A stretch of DNA of 57,818 nt, taken from the NCBI GenBank assembly GCA_027442615.1, contig DAIBBI010000010.1:1-57818 (forward strand), in the 5' to 3' direction. The stretch comes from JAJZRV01 sp027442615 (GTDB taxonomy: Bacteria; Pseudomonadota; Gammaproteobacteria; Burkholderiales; Ferrovaceae). Shown here piece by piece: positions 16,031 through 25,286 of the stretch (within the stretch, counting starts at the first letter, position 1; each line of letters opens with the position of its first letter). The position numbers were made by a program, and so were the translations under genes. The notes beneath the pieces were generated by a model that was given only the letters and a program-made list of their open reading frames with translations, did not search any database and was not told the origin of the DNA.

Positions 16031-17349
16031 AACCCATACGCGTGGGATTGCTGGGGCTGGGGGTGGTGGGTGGCGGAACCTACGCCATTCTGGAGCGCAA
16101 CCGTGAAGAGATTGCGCGTCGGGCGGGGCGCGAAATTCGCGTCACCATGGCGGCCATCCGGGAAAGCGACCTCGAAATGGCGCGGAAAAAGACGGGAGGC
16201 GCCATTGCGCTCACTCATGACACAATGGCCGTGGTTAATTCTCCCGATGTGGATATCGTTGCGGAATTGATGGGGGGAATCCACCCCGCCAAGGAACTGG
16301 TATTGCAGGCCATCGCACAGGGCAAGCACGTGGTCACGGCCAACAAGGCATTGTTGGCACTGCATGGCAATGAGATTTTCAAGGCAGCCCATGCGAAGGG
16401 CGTGATGGTGGCCTTTGAGGCTGCCGTCGCCGGTGGCATTCCCATCATCAAGGCGCTACGCGAAGGGCTCACGGCCAACCGCATTGAATGGATCGCCGGC
16501 ATCATCAATGGCACCAGCAATTTCATCCTCACCAGCATGCGCGAGCATGGCGCAAGCTTCGAGGACGCCCTCAAGCAGGCGCAAGCCCTGGGCTATGCCG
16601 AAGCAGATCCCACCTTCGACATCGAAGGCATTGACGCAGCCCATAAGCTCACCATCATGGCCGCCATTGCCTTCGGCATCCCCATGCAGTTTGATCGCGC
16701 CTACACGGAGGGCATCTCGAAGCTGACGGCAAATGACATCCGGTATGCCGAAGAGTTTGGCTACCGTATCAAGCTTTTGGGCATTACGCGGCGCACGGCG
16801 CGGGGTATCGAGCTGCGTGTGCATCCCACGCTGATTCCGGAAAAACGGCTGATAGCCAATGTGGAAGGGGTCATGAATGCCATCCTCGTCAAGGGTGATG
16901 CCGTGGGGGCCACGCTGTATTACGGTGCGGGCGCCGGCGCCGAGCCCACGGGTTCGTCCGTGGTGGCAGACCTGGTGGACATTACCCGCATGGCCACCTC
17001 GGATCCGGGCAACCGGGTGCCACACCTGGCTTTCCAGCCAGATCAGATGCATGACGACATCGTCCTGCCCGTCACCGAAATCGAAACCTCCTACTATTTG
17101 CGCATGAGCGCTTTCGACCGCCCCGGTGTTTTGGCCGAAGTGACGCGGATTCTTGCAGATCTTGGTATTTCCATCGAAGCCATGCTGCAACGCGAACCTG
17201 AAGCCGGCGAGGAGCGCGTGGATGTCATCATGTTGACGCACCGGACCATCGAAAGGCAGATCGATCAGGCGATTGCCAAAATCGAAGCCCTCGACAGTAT
17301 TTCCGGCCCCGTGACCCGTATTCGACTGGAGCCCCTCGGGCCCACCTAA
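16027..17349 (+). CDS. hom: Homoserine dehydrogenase
   Basis: It reduces aspartate semialdehyde to homoserine with NAD(P)H in threonine and methionine synthesis. 440 residues. The nucleotide-binding GLGVVGGGTYAIL is at the N-terminus. The catalytic domain has TANKALLA, AAVAGGIPIIKALREGL, INGTSNFILTSM and EADPTFDIEGIDAAHKL. A C-terminal ACT domain (about 355-430, DRPGVLAEVTRILADLGISIEAM) would give threonine feedback. The start overlaps the alaC stop; thrC follows after 11 bases. Confidence 0.96.
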   Translation: MKPIRVGLLGLGVVGGGTYAILERNREEIARRAGREIRVTMAAIRESDLEMARKKTGGAIALTHDTMAVVNSPDVDIVAELMGGIHPAKELVLQAIAQGKHVVTANKALLALHGNEIFKAAHAKGVMVAFEAAVAGGIPIIKALREGLTANRIEWIAGIINGTSNFILTSMREHGASFEDALKQAQALGYAEADPTFDIEGIDAAHKLTIMAAIAFGIPMQFDRAYTEGISKLTANDIRYAEEFGYRIKLLGITRRTARGIELRVHPTLIPEKRLIANVEGVMNAILVKGDAVGATLYYGAGAGAEPTGSSVVADLVDITRMATSDPGNRVPHLAFQPDQMHDDIVLPVTEIETSYYLRMSAFDRPGVLAEVTRILADLGISIEAMLQREPEAGEERVDVIMLTHRTIERQIDQAIAKIEALDSISGPVTRIRLEPLGPT

Positions 17350-17360
17350 AGGACGCCACC

Positions 17361-18476
17361 ATGGCACATTACCAAGGTTTGATTCATCGTTACCGCGATC
17401 GTTTGCCGGTCACCGACAGCACGCCGGTCATTTCGCTCAACGAGGGCAATACGCCCCTAATCGAGCTCGTCAATTTGCCCGGCAAACTGGGCCATGACGG
17501 CCGCATCTTCGCAAAATTCGAAGGTCTCAACCCCACTGGTTCCTTCAAGGATCGCGGCATGACCATGGCCGTGACCAAGGCCGTGGAAGCAGGTTCGAAG
17601 GCCATCATCTGTGCCTCCACTGGCAACACCTCGGCTGCGGCCGCGGCGTACGCTGCTCGGGCGGGAATCACGAGCTTCGTCCTGATTCCGGATGGCAAAA
17701 TTGCCCTGGGCAAACTTGCCCAGGCCATGATGCATGGTTCTGTGGTGATCCAGATCCAGGGCAACTTTGATGACGGAATGCGCCTGGTCCAGGAAATCTC
17801 GGCTGATATGCCCATCGCCCTCGTCAATTCGGTCAACCCTTACCGACTGCAGGGGCAAAAGACCATTGCATTCGAAGTGATCGACGCGCTGGGCGATGCT
17901 CCGGACTATCATGTATTGCCCGTGGGCAATGCAGGCAACATCAGCGCCCACTGGATGGGCTACAGTGAATCCGTTTGCGAGCAGACCGAAGCCTGTGGCT
18001 TGTGCCACGGCCAATGTCCCTATCATGGCAAGTCGATGGCAACAAAGCGCCCCATCATGCTGGGCTACCAGGCCGCGGGTTCGGCTCCCTTTATGCGCGG
18101 GGGGCCTGTGGCCCATCCGGAAACCATTGCCACGGCCATCCGCATCGGCAATCCCATGTCCTGGAATCTTGCATGGGCTGCCGTGAGGGAGTCTGGCGGC
18201 TGGTTTGACGAGTGTACCGACGCCGAAATTCTGGAAGCGCAAAAGTTGTTGGCACAATCGGAAGGCGTATTTTGCGAGCCTTCATCGGCCACTTCGCTGG
18301 CCGGTCTCATCAAGGATTTAAAGCGGGGTAAAATCAGGGCAGGGGCCACCATTGTGGCGACACTCACGGGTCATGGCCTGAAAGATCCTGATACGGCTAT
18401 TGCCCAGAGCGAGCAGCCCCACAGAGTCACGGCGGACCGGCAGGCCATCGGCAATCTCATTCAACGTTATTTGTAA
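17361..18476 (+). CDS. thrC: Threonine synthase with Cys-rich insertion
   Basis: A PLP enzyme converting O-phosphohomoserine to threonine, of the short type (371 residues). The PLP lysine is in NPTGSFKDRGM, phosphate contacts in CASTGNTSAAAA, and the glycine loop in PVGNAGNISAHWMGY. Between HWMGY and MLGYQAAG, where short-type enzymes usually have about a dozen residues, there are roughly 30, with C206, C212, C215, C219 and nearby His (CGLCHGQCPYHGK). This may be a metal site or loop; its role is unknown. The C-terminus (CEPSSATSLAG, TGHGLKDPD) is intact, so activity is expected. Confidence 0.94.
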   Translation: MAHYQGLIHRYRDRLPVTDSTPVISLNEGNTPLIELVNLPGKLGHDGRIFAKFEGLNPTGSFKDRGMTMAVTKAVEAGSKAIICASTGNTSAAAAAYAARAGITSFVLIPDGKIALGKLAQAMMHGSVVIQIQGNFDDGMRLVQEISADMPIALVNSVNPYRLQGQKTIAFEVIDALGDAPDYHVLPVGNAGNISAHWMGYSESVCEQTEACGLCHGQCPYHGKSMATKRPIMLGYQAAGSAPFMRGGPVAHPETIATAIRIGNPMSWNLAWAAVRESGGWFDECTDAEILEAQKLLAQSEGVFCEPSSATSLAGLIKDLKRGKIRAGATIVATLTGHGLKDPDTAIAQSEQPHRVTADRQAIGNLIQRYL

Positions 18477-18495
18477 TCACCCTTCTGGAGCCTCT

Positions 18496-18939
18496 ATGGA
18501 AATTGTTCGCGTCACCGATACTCAAGGTCATCTGATCAACGCCGAATTGTTGGCCCGCGTTGAAACCATCCATCGTCACCTGCGTCCCCAGATTCCCACA
18601 CCCTACGTGGATCGCATGAAAGAAGTCTTTGCCACCGGGGCGGAAATGGCCGTAGCCATGGATGATGAAGGTGCACCCTGTGGTGTTGTGGTCTATCGCG
18701 TCACCATCAATACCATGGTGGGCAAGAAGCTGTATAGCGAAGACCTGGTGGCGGACCCCGATACCCGTTCCAAGGGCGTGGGCCGGTTTTTGATGGACTT
18801 TCTCAAGCAGGAGGGCCGCGACCGCGGCTGCGTGAGCATCGAGCTTGAGTCGGGTACCCAGCGCGAACAGGCGCACAAGTTCTATTTTCGTGAGGGCTTC
18901 ACCATCAAGGCATTCGGCTTCAAGCAACCCCTGGCTTAA
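18496..18939 (+). CDS. GNAT-family N-acetyltransferase
   Basis: A 147-residue acetyltransferase. ATG 18496 follows CTGGAG. The acetyl-CoA-binding motif A is SEDLVADPDTRSKGVGRFLMDFLKQ (quoted in parts: DPDTRSKGVGRF), and motif B is QREQAHKFYFREGF. The substrate cannot be told. It is 19 bases after thrC and likely in the same transcript; the shared terminator follows 21 bases later. Confidence 0.85.
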   Translation: MEIVRVTDTQGHLINAELLARVETIHRHLRPQIPTPYVDRMKEVFATGAEMAVAMDDEGAPCGVVVYRVTINTMVGKKLYSEDLVADPDTRSKGVGRFLMDFLKQEGRDRGCVSIELESGTQREQAHKFYFREGFTIKAFGFKQPLA

Positions 18940-18960
18940 GGCCGGGACCGAAGTTGAATT

Positions 18961-18988
18961 AAAAAAGGGAGCTCATGCTCCCTTTTTT
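18961..18988. terminator. Bidirectional intrinsic terminator
   Basis: A run of six A, GGGAGC (18967-18972), loop TCAT, GCTCCC (18977-18982), then six T. The A and T runs make it work in both directions, ending the alaC-hom-thrC-GNAT transcript and the convergent mlaA transcript. The mlaA stop codon (18987-18989) overlaps its edge. Confidence 0.9.
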
Positions 18989-19715
18989 ATTGGTCGTCGT
19001 CCGGCATGGGAGGGGGGTTGCCGTCATAGATCATGTTGCGACGGCGCTGCAGATAGGCATCACGAACAAAGGCATAGGGGTCAAGTGCGGCCGTTTCCAG
19101 CACATTGCTTGCGGCCAGCAGATTGGCGCGGGTATTGACGGTTTCGAAGGCAAAGATTTCCGCAAGCTTGGTATTGGTGGTGTGCAGATTGGTGTACAGG
19201 CCAAGCGGCGTGTCACCCACCAGGCCCAGTGTATCGCGTACGGTACTGGGCCCCAGGAGCGGCAGGACCAGGTAGGTGCTGTCGTTCCATCCCCATACGG
19301 CCAGCGTTTGTCCAAAATCCTCCCGGTGGTGCGGCAGTCCGGCGGGTGTAGCGACATCCAGCAGCCCCAGCAGGCCCACCGTGGTGTTCATCACGAACCG
19401 GCCGCCATCCTCAAGCCCTTGCTTGGGTTTGCCCTGCAAGAGGTCGTTCACAAAAACGGCAAGATCAGAAATGTTGCCGAAAAAGTTGCTGATCCCGGTT
19501 CGCATGAAGTCCGGCGTAACCGCCACGTACCCGCGCGCAACGGGTTGCAGGATGGTGCGATCCAGCGTGTCGTTGAAGCTGTACATGGCCCGGTTATAGG
19601 ATTCCAGCGGATCCCGATCCGAGGCAACGTTGCCTGGCGGCAGGCTGGCACAGCCTGTCATGAAGAGGGATGCGCAGAAAAGCACTAGAATGTGGAAGCA
19701 GGCATTAGGTTTCAT
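18987..19715 (-). CDS. mlaA: MlaA (VacJ) outer-membrane lipid-asymmetry lipoprotein
   Basis: MlaA extracts mislocalised phospholipid from the outer leaflet of the outer membrane and hands it to MlaC. 242 residues: a lipoprotein signal with lipobox FMTGC, then the VacJ domain (DPLESYNRAMYSFNDTLD, then PVARGYVAVTPDFMRTGISNFF, NTTVGLLGLLDVAT, EDFGQTLAVWG and LPLLGPSTVRDT). The remaining mla genes are not in the window. It is transcribed alone toward the bidirectional terminator. Confidence 0.94.
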   Translation of the reverse strand: MKPNACFHILVLFCASLFMTGCASLPPGNVASDRDPLESYNRAMYSFNDTLDRTILQPVARGYVAVTPDFMRTGISNFFGNISDLAVFVNDLLQGKPKQGLEDGGRFVMNTTVGLLGLLDVATPAGLPHHREDFGQTLAVWGWNDSTYLVLPLLGPSTVRDTLGLVGDTPLGLYTNLHTTNTKLAEIFAFETVNTRANLLAASNVLETAALDPYAFVRDAYLQRRRNMIYDGNPPPMPDDDQ

Positions 19716-19749
19716 GGCGAAAGATTATAGCCGAGCGTACGGGGTAAGG

Positions 19750-19778
19750 CTTGAATTGCTTCAAAGGCACCCCCACTT
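19750..19778 (+). promoter_or_regulatory. Heat-shock (sigma-32) promoter of clpB
   Basis: CTTGAA (19750-19755), a 15-base spacer, then CCCCACTT (19771-19778) match the sigma-32 consensus CTTGAA / CCCCATnT with one mismatch in the -10 part. It lies 36 bases before the clpB ATG and points toward it. ClpB is a known heat-shock gene. Confidence 0.78.
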
Positions 19779-19814
19779 TCATGAACATCCCATCATTATT
19801 CATGGACATTGATC

Positions 19815-22391
19815 ATGCGCTTTGACAAGATGACCACCAAGTTTCAGGAGGCCTTCGCGGACGCCCAGAGCCTGGCGCTGGCCCATGACAACGGCCTCAT
19901 CGAACCCCCGCATCTCCTGGCGGCCTTGCTTGCCCAATCTGACGGTTCCACGGCCTCCCTGTTGACACGCGCCGATATACAGGTGCAGCCCCTCAAACTG
20001 GCCTTGAATGCCGCCTTGGAGCGCTTGCCCAAAGTGGAGGGAGGTGGGGGTGAAATCACCGTGTCACGGGATCTCAACAATCTGCTCAATTTGACGGAAC
20101 GCGAAGCCCAAAAGCGCGGCGACCAGTTCATCGCATCCGAGCTTTTTTTGCTGGCCTTATGCGACGACAAGGGCGATACCGGCCGTCTGTTCAAGCAGCA
20201 GGGCGCCCAGCGGGCCCGGCTGGAGACGGCGATCACTGCCATGCGAGGTGGGGAGCCCGTGGGTAGCCAGGCAGGAGAGGCCCAGCGCGAGGCGCTCAAG
20301 AAGTACACCCTGGATCTGACCGAACGCGCCCGCATGGGCAAGCTGGACCCGGTCATCGGCCGCGATGATGAAATCCGGCGCGTAATCCAGATCCTGCAGC
20401 GGCGCACCAAGAACAATCCGGTGCTGATCGGCGAGCCCGGCGTGGGCAAGACGGCCATCGTGGAAGGATTGGCCCAACGCATTGTGAATGACGAAGTGCC
20501 GGAGAGCTTGCGCAACAAGCGCGTGCTGTCGCTGGACATGGCTGCGTTGCTGGCCGGGGCAAAGTATCGCGGAGAGTTTGAAGAACGACTCAAGGCGGTC
20601 TTGAAGGAATTGGCCCAGGACGAAGGACAGACCATTGTATTCATTGACGAGCTGCACACCATGGTGGGTGCCGGCAAGGCTGAAGGCGCCATGGATGCTG
20701 GCAACATGCTCAAGCCGGCACTGGCTCGCGGCGAGCTGCATTGCGTGGGTGCCACCACGCTGGACGAGTATCGCAAGTACATCGAAAAGGATGCCGCACT
20801 GGAGCGACGCTTTCAGAAGGTGCAGGTGGGTGAACCTACGGTGGAGGACACCATCGCCATCCTGCGTGGCCTCCAGGAAAAATACGAGTTGCATCACGGG
20901 GTTGAGATTACGGATCCCGCGATTGTAGCGGCTGCCGAACTGTCGCATCGTTACATTACCGACCGATTCCTTCCGGACAAGGCCATCGACCTGATGGACG
21001 AGGCAGCCTCACGCATCAAGATGGAGATCGACTCCAAACCGGAGTCCATGGACAAGCTGTACCGTCGCCTGATCCAGCTCAAGATTGAGCGCGAGGCTGT
21101 ACGCAAGGAAACCGATGAGGCTTCCCAGAAGCGCCTTGCCCTTCTGGAGGAGGAAATCCGCAAGCTGGAAGTGGAATACGCCGATCTGGAAGAGATCTGG
21201 AAGGCCGAGAAGGCACAGGTTCAGGGGACCCAACACGTCAAGGAAGAGCTGGACCGTGCCAAGGCCGAAATGGAAGCCGCGCAGAGGCAGGGTGACCTGC
21301 AGAAGGCGTCAGAGCTCAAGTACGGAAAAATCCCCCAACTGGAGGCCCAACTGCGCCAAAGCGATCAGCAACTTTCTCCCAGCAAGCCCAATCGCCTGCT
21401 GCGCACCCAGGTGGGCGCCGAGGAAATTGCAGAGGTGGTTTCTCGTGCCACCGGCATACCAGTGTCCAAAATGATGCAGGGTGAACGCGACAAGCTATTG
21501 CACATGGAGGACCAACTGCACCAGCGTGTGGTGGGGCAAGAAGAGGCTGTGCGCCTGGTGTCGGATGCAATCCGCCGTTCCCGATCGGGTTTGAGCGATC
21601 CTGACAAGCCTTACGGCTCGTTCCTGTTTTTGGGGCCCACCGGAGTGGGCAAGACCGAGCTGTGCAAGGCACTGGCAGGATTTCTGTTTGATTCGGAAGA
21701 GCACCTGATCCGCATCGATATGTCCGAGTTCATGGAAAAACATTCCGTAGCTCGCCTGATCGGGGCACCTCCGGGTTACGTGGGCTATGAGGAGGGAGGC
21801 TATCTGACGGAAGCGGTGCGACGTAAGCCCTATGCCGTGATTCTGCTGGACGAAGTGGAAAAGGCCCATCCGGACGTTTTCAATGTATTGCTGCAGGTGC
21901 TGGATGATGGTCGCATGACCGACGGCCAGGGGCGGACCGTGGACTTCAAGAACACGGTCATCGTGATGACGTCCAACCTGGGTTCACAGATGATCCAGCA
22001 GATGTCGGGCGACGATTATGCCGTGATCAAGCTTGCGGTGATGGCGGAAGTCAAAACTCATTTCCGTCCCGAATTTGTCAATCGCATCGATGAAATCGTG
22101 GTGTTTCATGCGTTGGGTGCCAAGCAGGTCAAGGCCATTGCGGGCATTCAATTGCGCTATCTCAAGAATCGCCTCGAGAAGATGGACCTGGCGCTTGAGG
22201 TGTCCGATGTCGCACTGGAAAAGCTGGCCGATACGGGCTTTGATCCCGTGTATGGCGCTCGCCCGCTCAAGCGCGCCATACAGGCCGAGATCGAGAACCC
22301 ACTGGCCAAACTGATCCTGCAAGGTCAGTTCAAACCCAAGGACACGATTCGGGTTGGAATATCGGGTGGGAAAATCAGTTTTTCTGCATGA
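19815..22391 (+). CDS. clpB: ATP-dependent disaggregase ClpB
   Basis: A hexameric AAA+ chaperone that pulls proteins from aggregates together with DnaK. ATG 19815 gives 858 residues, as in E. coli (857). Domains: Clp N-domain (1-145, MTTKFQEAFADAQSLA); NBD1 with Walker A GEPGVGKTA near 205; the regulatory coiled-coil middle domain (about 400-530); NBD2 with GPTGVGKTE near 605 and sensor NRIDEIVVF; and a C-terminal domain with GARPLKRAIQ. It is preceded by a sigma-32 promoter. No IGF/L ClpP-binding loop is recognised, consistent with ClpB. Confidence 0.97.
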   Translation: MRFDKMTTKFQEAFADAQSLALAHDNGLIEPPHLLAALLAQSDGSTASLLTRADIQVQPLKLALNAALERLPKVEGGGGEITVSRDLNNLLNLTEREAQKRGDQFIASELFLLALCDDKGDTGRLFKQQGAQRARLETAITAMRGGEPVGSQAGEAQREALKKYTLDLTERARMGKLDPVIGRDDEIRRVIQILQRRTKNNPVLIGEPGVGKTAIVEGLAQRIVNDEVPESLRNKRVLSLDMAALLAGAKYRGEFEERLKAVLKELAQDEGQTIVFIDELHTMVGAGKAEGAMDAGNMLKPALARGELHCVGATTLDEYRKYIEKDAALERRFQKVQVGEPTVEDTIAILRGLQEKYELHHGVEITDPAIVAAAELSHRYITDRFLPDKAIDLMDEAASRIKMEIDSKPESMDKLYRRLIQLKIEREAVRKETDEASQKRLALLEEEIRKLEVEYADLEEIWKAEKAQVQGTQHVKEELDRAKAEMEAAQRQGDLQKASELKYGKIPQLEAQLRQSDQQLSPSKPNRLLRTQVGAEEIAEVVSRATGIPVSKMMQGERDKLLHMEDQLHQRVVGQEEAVRLVSDAIRRSRSGLSDPDKPYGSFLFLGPTGVGKTELCKALAGFLFDSEEHLIRIDMSEFMEKHSVARLIGAPPGYVGYEEGGYLTEAVRRKPYAVILLDEVEKAHPDVFNVLLQVLDDGRMTDGQGRTVDFKNTVIVMTSNLGSQMIQQMSGDDYAVIKLAVMAEVKTHFRPEFVNRIDEIVVFHALGAKQVKAIAGIQLRYLKNRLEKMDLALEVSDVALEKLADTGFDPVYGARPLKRAIQAEIENPLAKLILQGQFKPKDTIRVGISGGKISFSA

Positions 22392-22552
22392 TGAGGCGGA
22401 TTTCGGGTTGACAGGCCCCGCGGGCCAGGCGGAAAATTGCGGTCTTTACAGCACTTGAGGGTGATCCATCTTGGATTGTTCCAGTCAACGCAATACTAGA
22501 TACTGCCGCTTACTCGGAATCCCCCTGTCATGACGTTGTAATCGTTCCATGA

Positions 22553-22577
22553 CTCAATTCCGGGTCACGGAATTGAG
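22553..22577 (+). promoter_or_regulatory. Hairpin overlapping the mgtA ribosome-binding site
   Basis: A perfect 10-bp inverted repeat, CTCAATTCCG (22553-22562) and CGGAATTGAG (22568-22577), with loop GGTCA ends five bases before the mgtA ATG (22583). The right arm contains the purine-rich GAG(G) that would serve as Shine-Dalgarno. Folding would hide the ribosome site. It could equally be a protein operator. The rest of the 191-base gap (22392-22582) shows a GGCCC/GGGCC hairpin without a T run just after clpB and a GTCATGAC palindrome. Confidence 0.5.
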
Positions 22578-22582
22578 GTTTT

Positions 22583-25282
22583 ATGGCGAACATCACCGAA
22601 TTTATCTCCCGGCTTGCCAGCCGCCGCCCTCTGTCTGAGGCTATCAGCACAAAAATTTCCGGTTTGCTTCTTGAAGTTTCCGGGTCTGACGCAGAAATCG
22701 CCTTGCGGCGCCTGGACAGTTCCGCCGAGGGCCTGCTGGACCGCGAGGCGGAAGATCGTTTGCTGGTTTATGGTCCCAATGCCATCGTCCACGAAAAGCA
22801 CAGAAGCCCTGTGCGCCAGCTGCTGTCCTATTTCAAAAACCCGCTCAATATCCTCTTGCTGGCCTTGTCAGCACTGTCGTTTTATTTGGGGGACAACGAA
22901 GCGGGCACCATCATCGCCATCATGGTGGCGCTCAGCATCATCCTGACCTTCGTGCAGGAGTTCCGCTCCAGCAATGCGGCCGAACGCTTGCGCGCCATGG
23001 TCAGCACCACGGCCACGGTACTGCGCAAGGACCGCCGCAGCGGCGTTCCGGACGAGGTCAACCGCTACTTCAACATCCATCTGACCCCCCATGGGCCGCA
23101 ACGCCGCGAAGTACCCATCGACACCCTGGTGCCGGGCGATGTCATCCAGTTGTCTGCTGGTGACATGATTCCTGCGGACGTTCGGTTGCTTACGGCGAAA
23201 GATCTGTTCATCAATCAGTCTTCCCTTACGGGCGAAGCGCTCCCCGTTGAAAAGTTCGCCAGCACGGAGCAGGTGCAGGGCAAGGATCCGCTCCAGTTGG
23301 GCAACGTGTGCTTCATGGGGACGAATGTGGTCAGCGGTACGGCCACGGCCGTGGTCGTGCTGACGGGTTCGAATACTTATTTTGGGGCGTTGGCGCAGAT
23401 GGTGAGCGGTGAGCGGCAGCTGACCAGTTTTGATCGGGGTATCAACCAGTTCACCTGGCTGATGATTCGTTTCATCATGGTCATGACGCCGCTGGTGTTC
23501 CTGATCAACGGCTTTACCAAGGGGGACTGGATGGAGGCGTTCCTGTTCTCCGTGGCCGTGGCTGTGGGGTTGACACCGGAAATGCTGCCCATGATCGTGA
23601 CCGTCAATCTGGGCAAAGGGGCTTTGGCCATGTCGCGCAAAAAGGTCATCGTCAAACGCCTCAATTCCATTCAGAACTTCGGTGCCATGGATGTGTTATG
23701 CACCGACAAGACTGGCACGCTGACCCAGGACAAGATCATCCTCGAGCGGCATGTGGACATCTACGGGCATGAAAATGAAGATGTCCTGGAATACGCCTAT
23801 CTCAACAGTTTTCACCAGTCAGGGTTGAAAAATCTTCTGGATGTGGCTGTTCTTGAGTATGCCGGTCTGAACGATCAATTGCGCGCCGGCGCAAACTATC
23901 GCAAGGTGGACGAGATCCCCTTCGATTTCCAGCGCCGACGCATGTCGGTGGTGGTGGAGGGAAAGGGGCGGCATTTGCTGATCTGCAAGGGTGCCGTGGA
24001 AGAAGTGTTTGCCTGTTGTACCGCTGCTGAGGTTAATGGACAGTCGGTGGCGCTCGACCCTTCACACCTTGAAAAACTGGTTCAGGTGACACGCGATCTC
24101 AATGAAGATGGGTTCCGGGTCATCGCCATTGCGTACAAGGAAACGCCTGCGACCACCACCACCTATAGTGTCAAGGATGAGTCCGGCCTGGTACTGGTGG
24201 GTTACATCGCATTTCTCGATCCACCCAAGGACAGCGCCCGTGAGGCCATTGCGGCACTGCATCGGCATGGGGTGGAGGTCAAGATTCTCACGGGTGACAA
24301 CGAAGTGGTGACGCGCAAGGTCTGTCATGACGTTGGCCTCAAGGTGGGCAAGATTCTATTGGGGTCAGATCTTGAAGCCATGACGGATGAACAGCTTGCA
24401 ACCACCGCTGAAAATGTCGTGGTGTTCGCCAAGCTTTCCCCGGCCCAGAAGGCGCGCGTGATCAAGGCGCTGCATCTGCGGGGGCATGTGGTGGGATTCA
24501 TGGGGGATGGCATCAATGATGGCCCCGCCCTGAAAACTGCCGATGTGGGCATTTCGGTGGATACCGCGGTGGACATTGCCAAGGAGTCCGCCGATATCAT
24601 CCTGCTTGAAAAGAGCCTCATGGTCCTGGAGGAGGGGGTGATCGAGGGGCGCAAGGTGTTTGGCAACATCGTCAAATACATCAAGATGGGGGCAAGCTCC
24701 AATTTTGGAAACATGTTCAGCGTTCTTGGTGCGAGCGCGTGGCTGCCATTTTTACCCATGCAAGCCATCCAGGTACTGACCAACAACCTTCTCTATGATT
24801 TTTCCCAGACGGCAATTCCCACGGATCATGTGGATGAGGAATACATTGCCAAGCCCCGCCGTTGGGATATTGCCAACATCACGCGATTCATGTTGATGGT
24901 GGGTCCCATCAGCTCCATCTTTGACTACGTCACCTTTGCCATTCTGTATTTTGTCTTCAATGCCAATACAGAGGCCGGGTCCTCCATGTTCCAAACCGGC
25001 TGGTTTGTGGAGTCGCTATTGTCGCAGACGTTGATCATCCACATTATTCGCACCGGGCGCATCCCGTTTATCCAGAGTCGCGCCAGCCTGCCATTGACCT
25101 TGACGAGCCTCGTCATCTGCACGGTGGGAATTTGGCTGCCGTATTCTCCCTTTGCACATGCCCTGGGCTTCACGCCTTTACCGCTTCAGTTCTGGCCATA
25201 CCTGATTGGCATCCTGCTGGGGTATCTCACCCTTGCGCATTTGATGAAATCCTGGTTCATACGCCGATTCGGATTAAACTGA
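22583..25282 (+). CDS. mgtA: Magnesium-translocating P-type ATPase (MgtA/MgtB type)
   Basis: An inner-membrane P3B ATPase importing Mg2+. 899 residues, family length. Features: an N-terminal cytosolic segment; TM1-2 (NPLNILLLALSALSFYLG); the actuator loop INQSSLTGEALPVEK; VGLTPEMLP in TM4; the phosphorylated aspartate D375 in CTDKTGTLTQDK; KILTGDNEVVT; hinge FMGDGINDGPALKTADVGIS; and the C-terminal TMs with NNLLYDFSQTAIPTDHVDEE, diagnostic of Mg2+ pumps. A hairpin covers its ribosome site. The helicase gene follows after four bases. Confidence 0.95.
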   Translation: MANITEFISRLASRRPLSEAISTKISGLLLEVSGSDAEIALRRLDSSAEGLLDREAEDRLLVYGPNAIVHEKHRSPVRQLLSYFKNPLNILLLALSALSFYLGDNEAGTIIAIMVALSIILTFVQEFRSSNAAERLRAMVSTTATVLRKDRRSGVPDEVNRYFNIHLTPHGPQRREVPIDTLVPGDVIQLSAGDMIPADVRLLTAKDLFINQSSLTGEALPVEKFASTEQVQGKDPLQLGNVCFMGTNVVSGTATAVVVLTGSNTYFGALAQMVSGERQLTSFDRGINQFTWLMIRFIMVMTPLVFLINGFTKGDWMEAFLFSVAVAVGLTPEMLPMIVTVNLGKGALAMSRKKVIVKRLNSIQNFGAMDVLCTDKTGTLTQDKIILERHVDIYGHENEDVLEYAYLNSFHQSGLKNLLDVAVLEYAGLNDQLRAGANYRKVDEIPFDFQRRRMSVVVEGKGRHLLICKGAVEEVFACCTAAEVNGQSVALDPSHLEKLVQVTRDLNEDGFRVIAIAYKETPATTTTYSVKDESGLVLVGYIAFLDPPKDSAREAIAALHRHGVEVKILTGDNEVVTRKVCHDVGLKVGKILLGSDLEAMTDEQLATTAENVVVFAKLSPAQKARVIKALHLRGHVVGFMGDGINDGPALKTADVGISVDTAVDIAKESADIILLEKSLMVLEEGVIEGRKVFGNIVKYIKMGASSNFGNMFSVLGASAWLPFLPMQAIQVLTNNLLYDFSQTAIPTDHVDEEYIAKPRRWDIANITRFMLMVGPISSIFDYVTFAILYFVFNANTEAGSSMFQTGWFVESLLSQTLIIHIIRTGRIPFIQSRASLPLTLTSLVICTVGIWLPYSPFAHALGFTPLPLQFWPYLIGILLGYLTLAHLMKSWFIRRFGLN

Positions 25283-25286
25283 CACC

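Noticed and set aside
22414..22426. GGCCC-CGC-GGGCC hairpin as clpB terminator
   Set aside because: Only a 5-bp stem and no T run follows; not enough to call.
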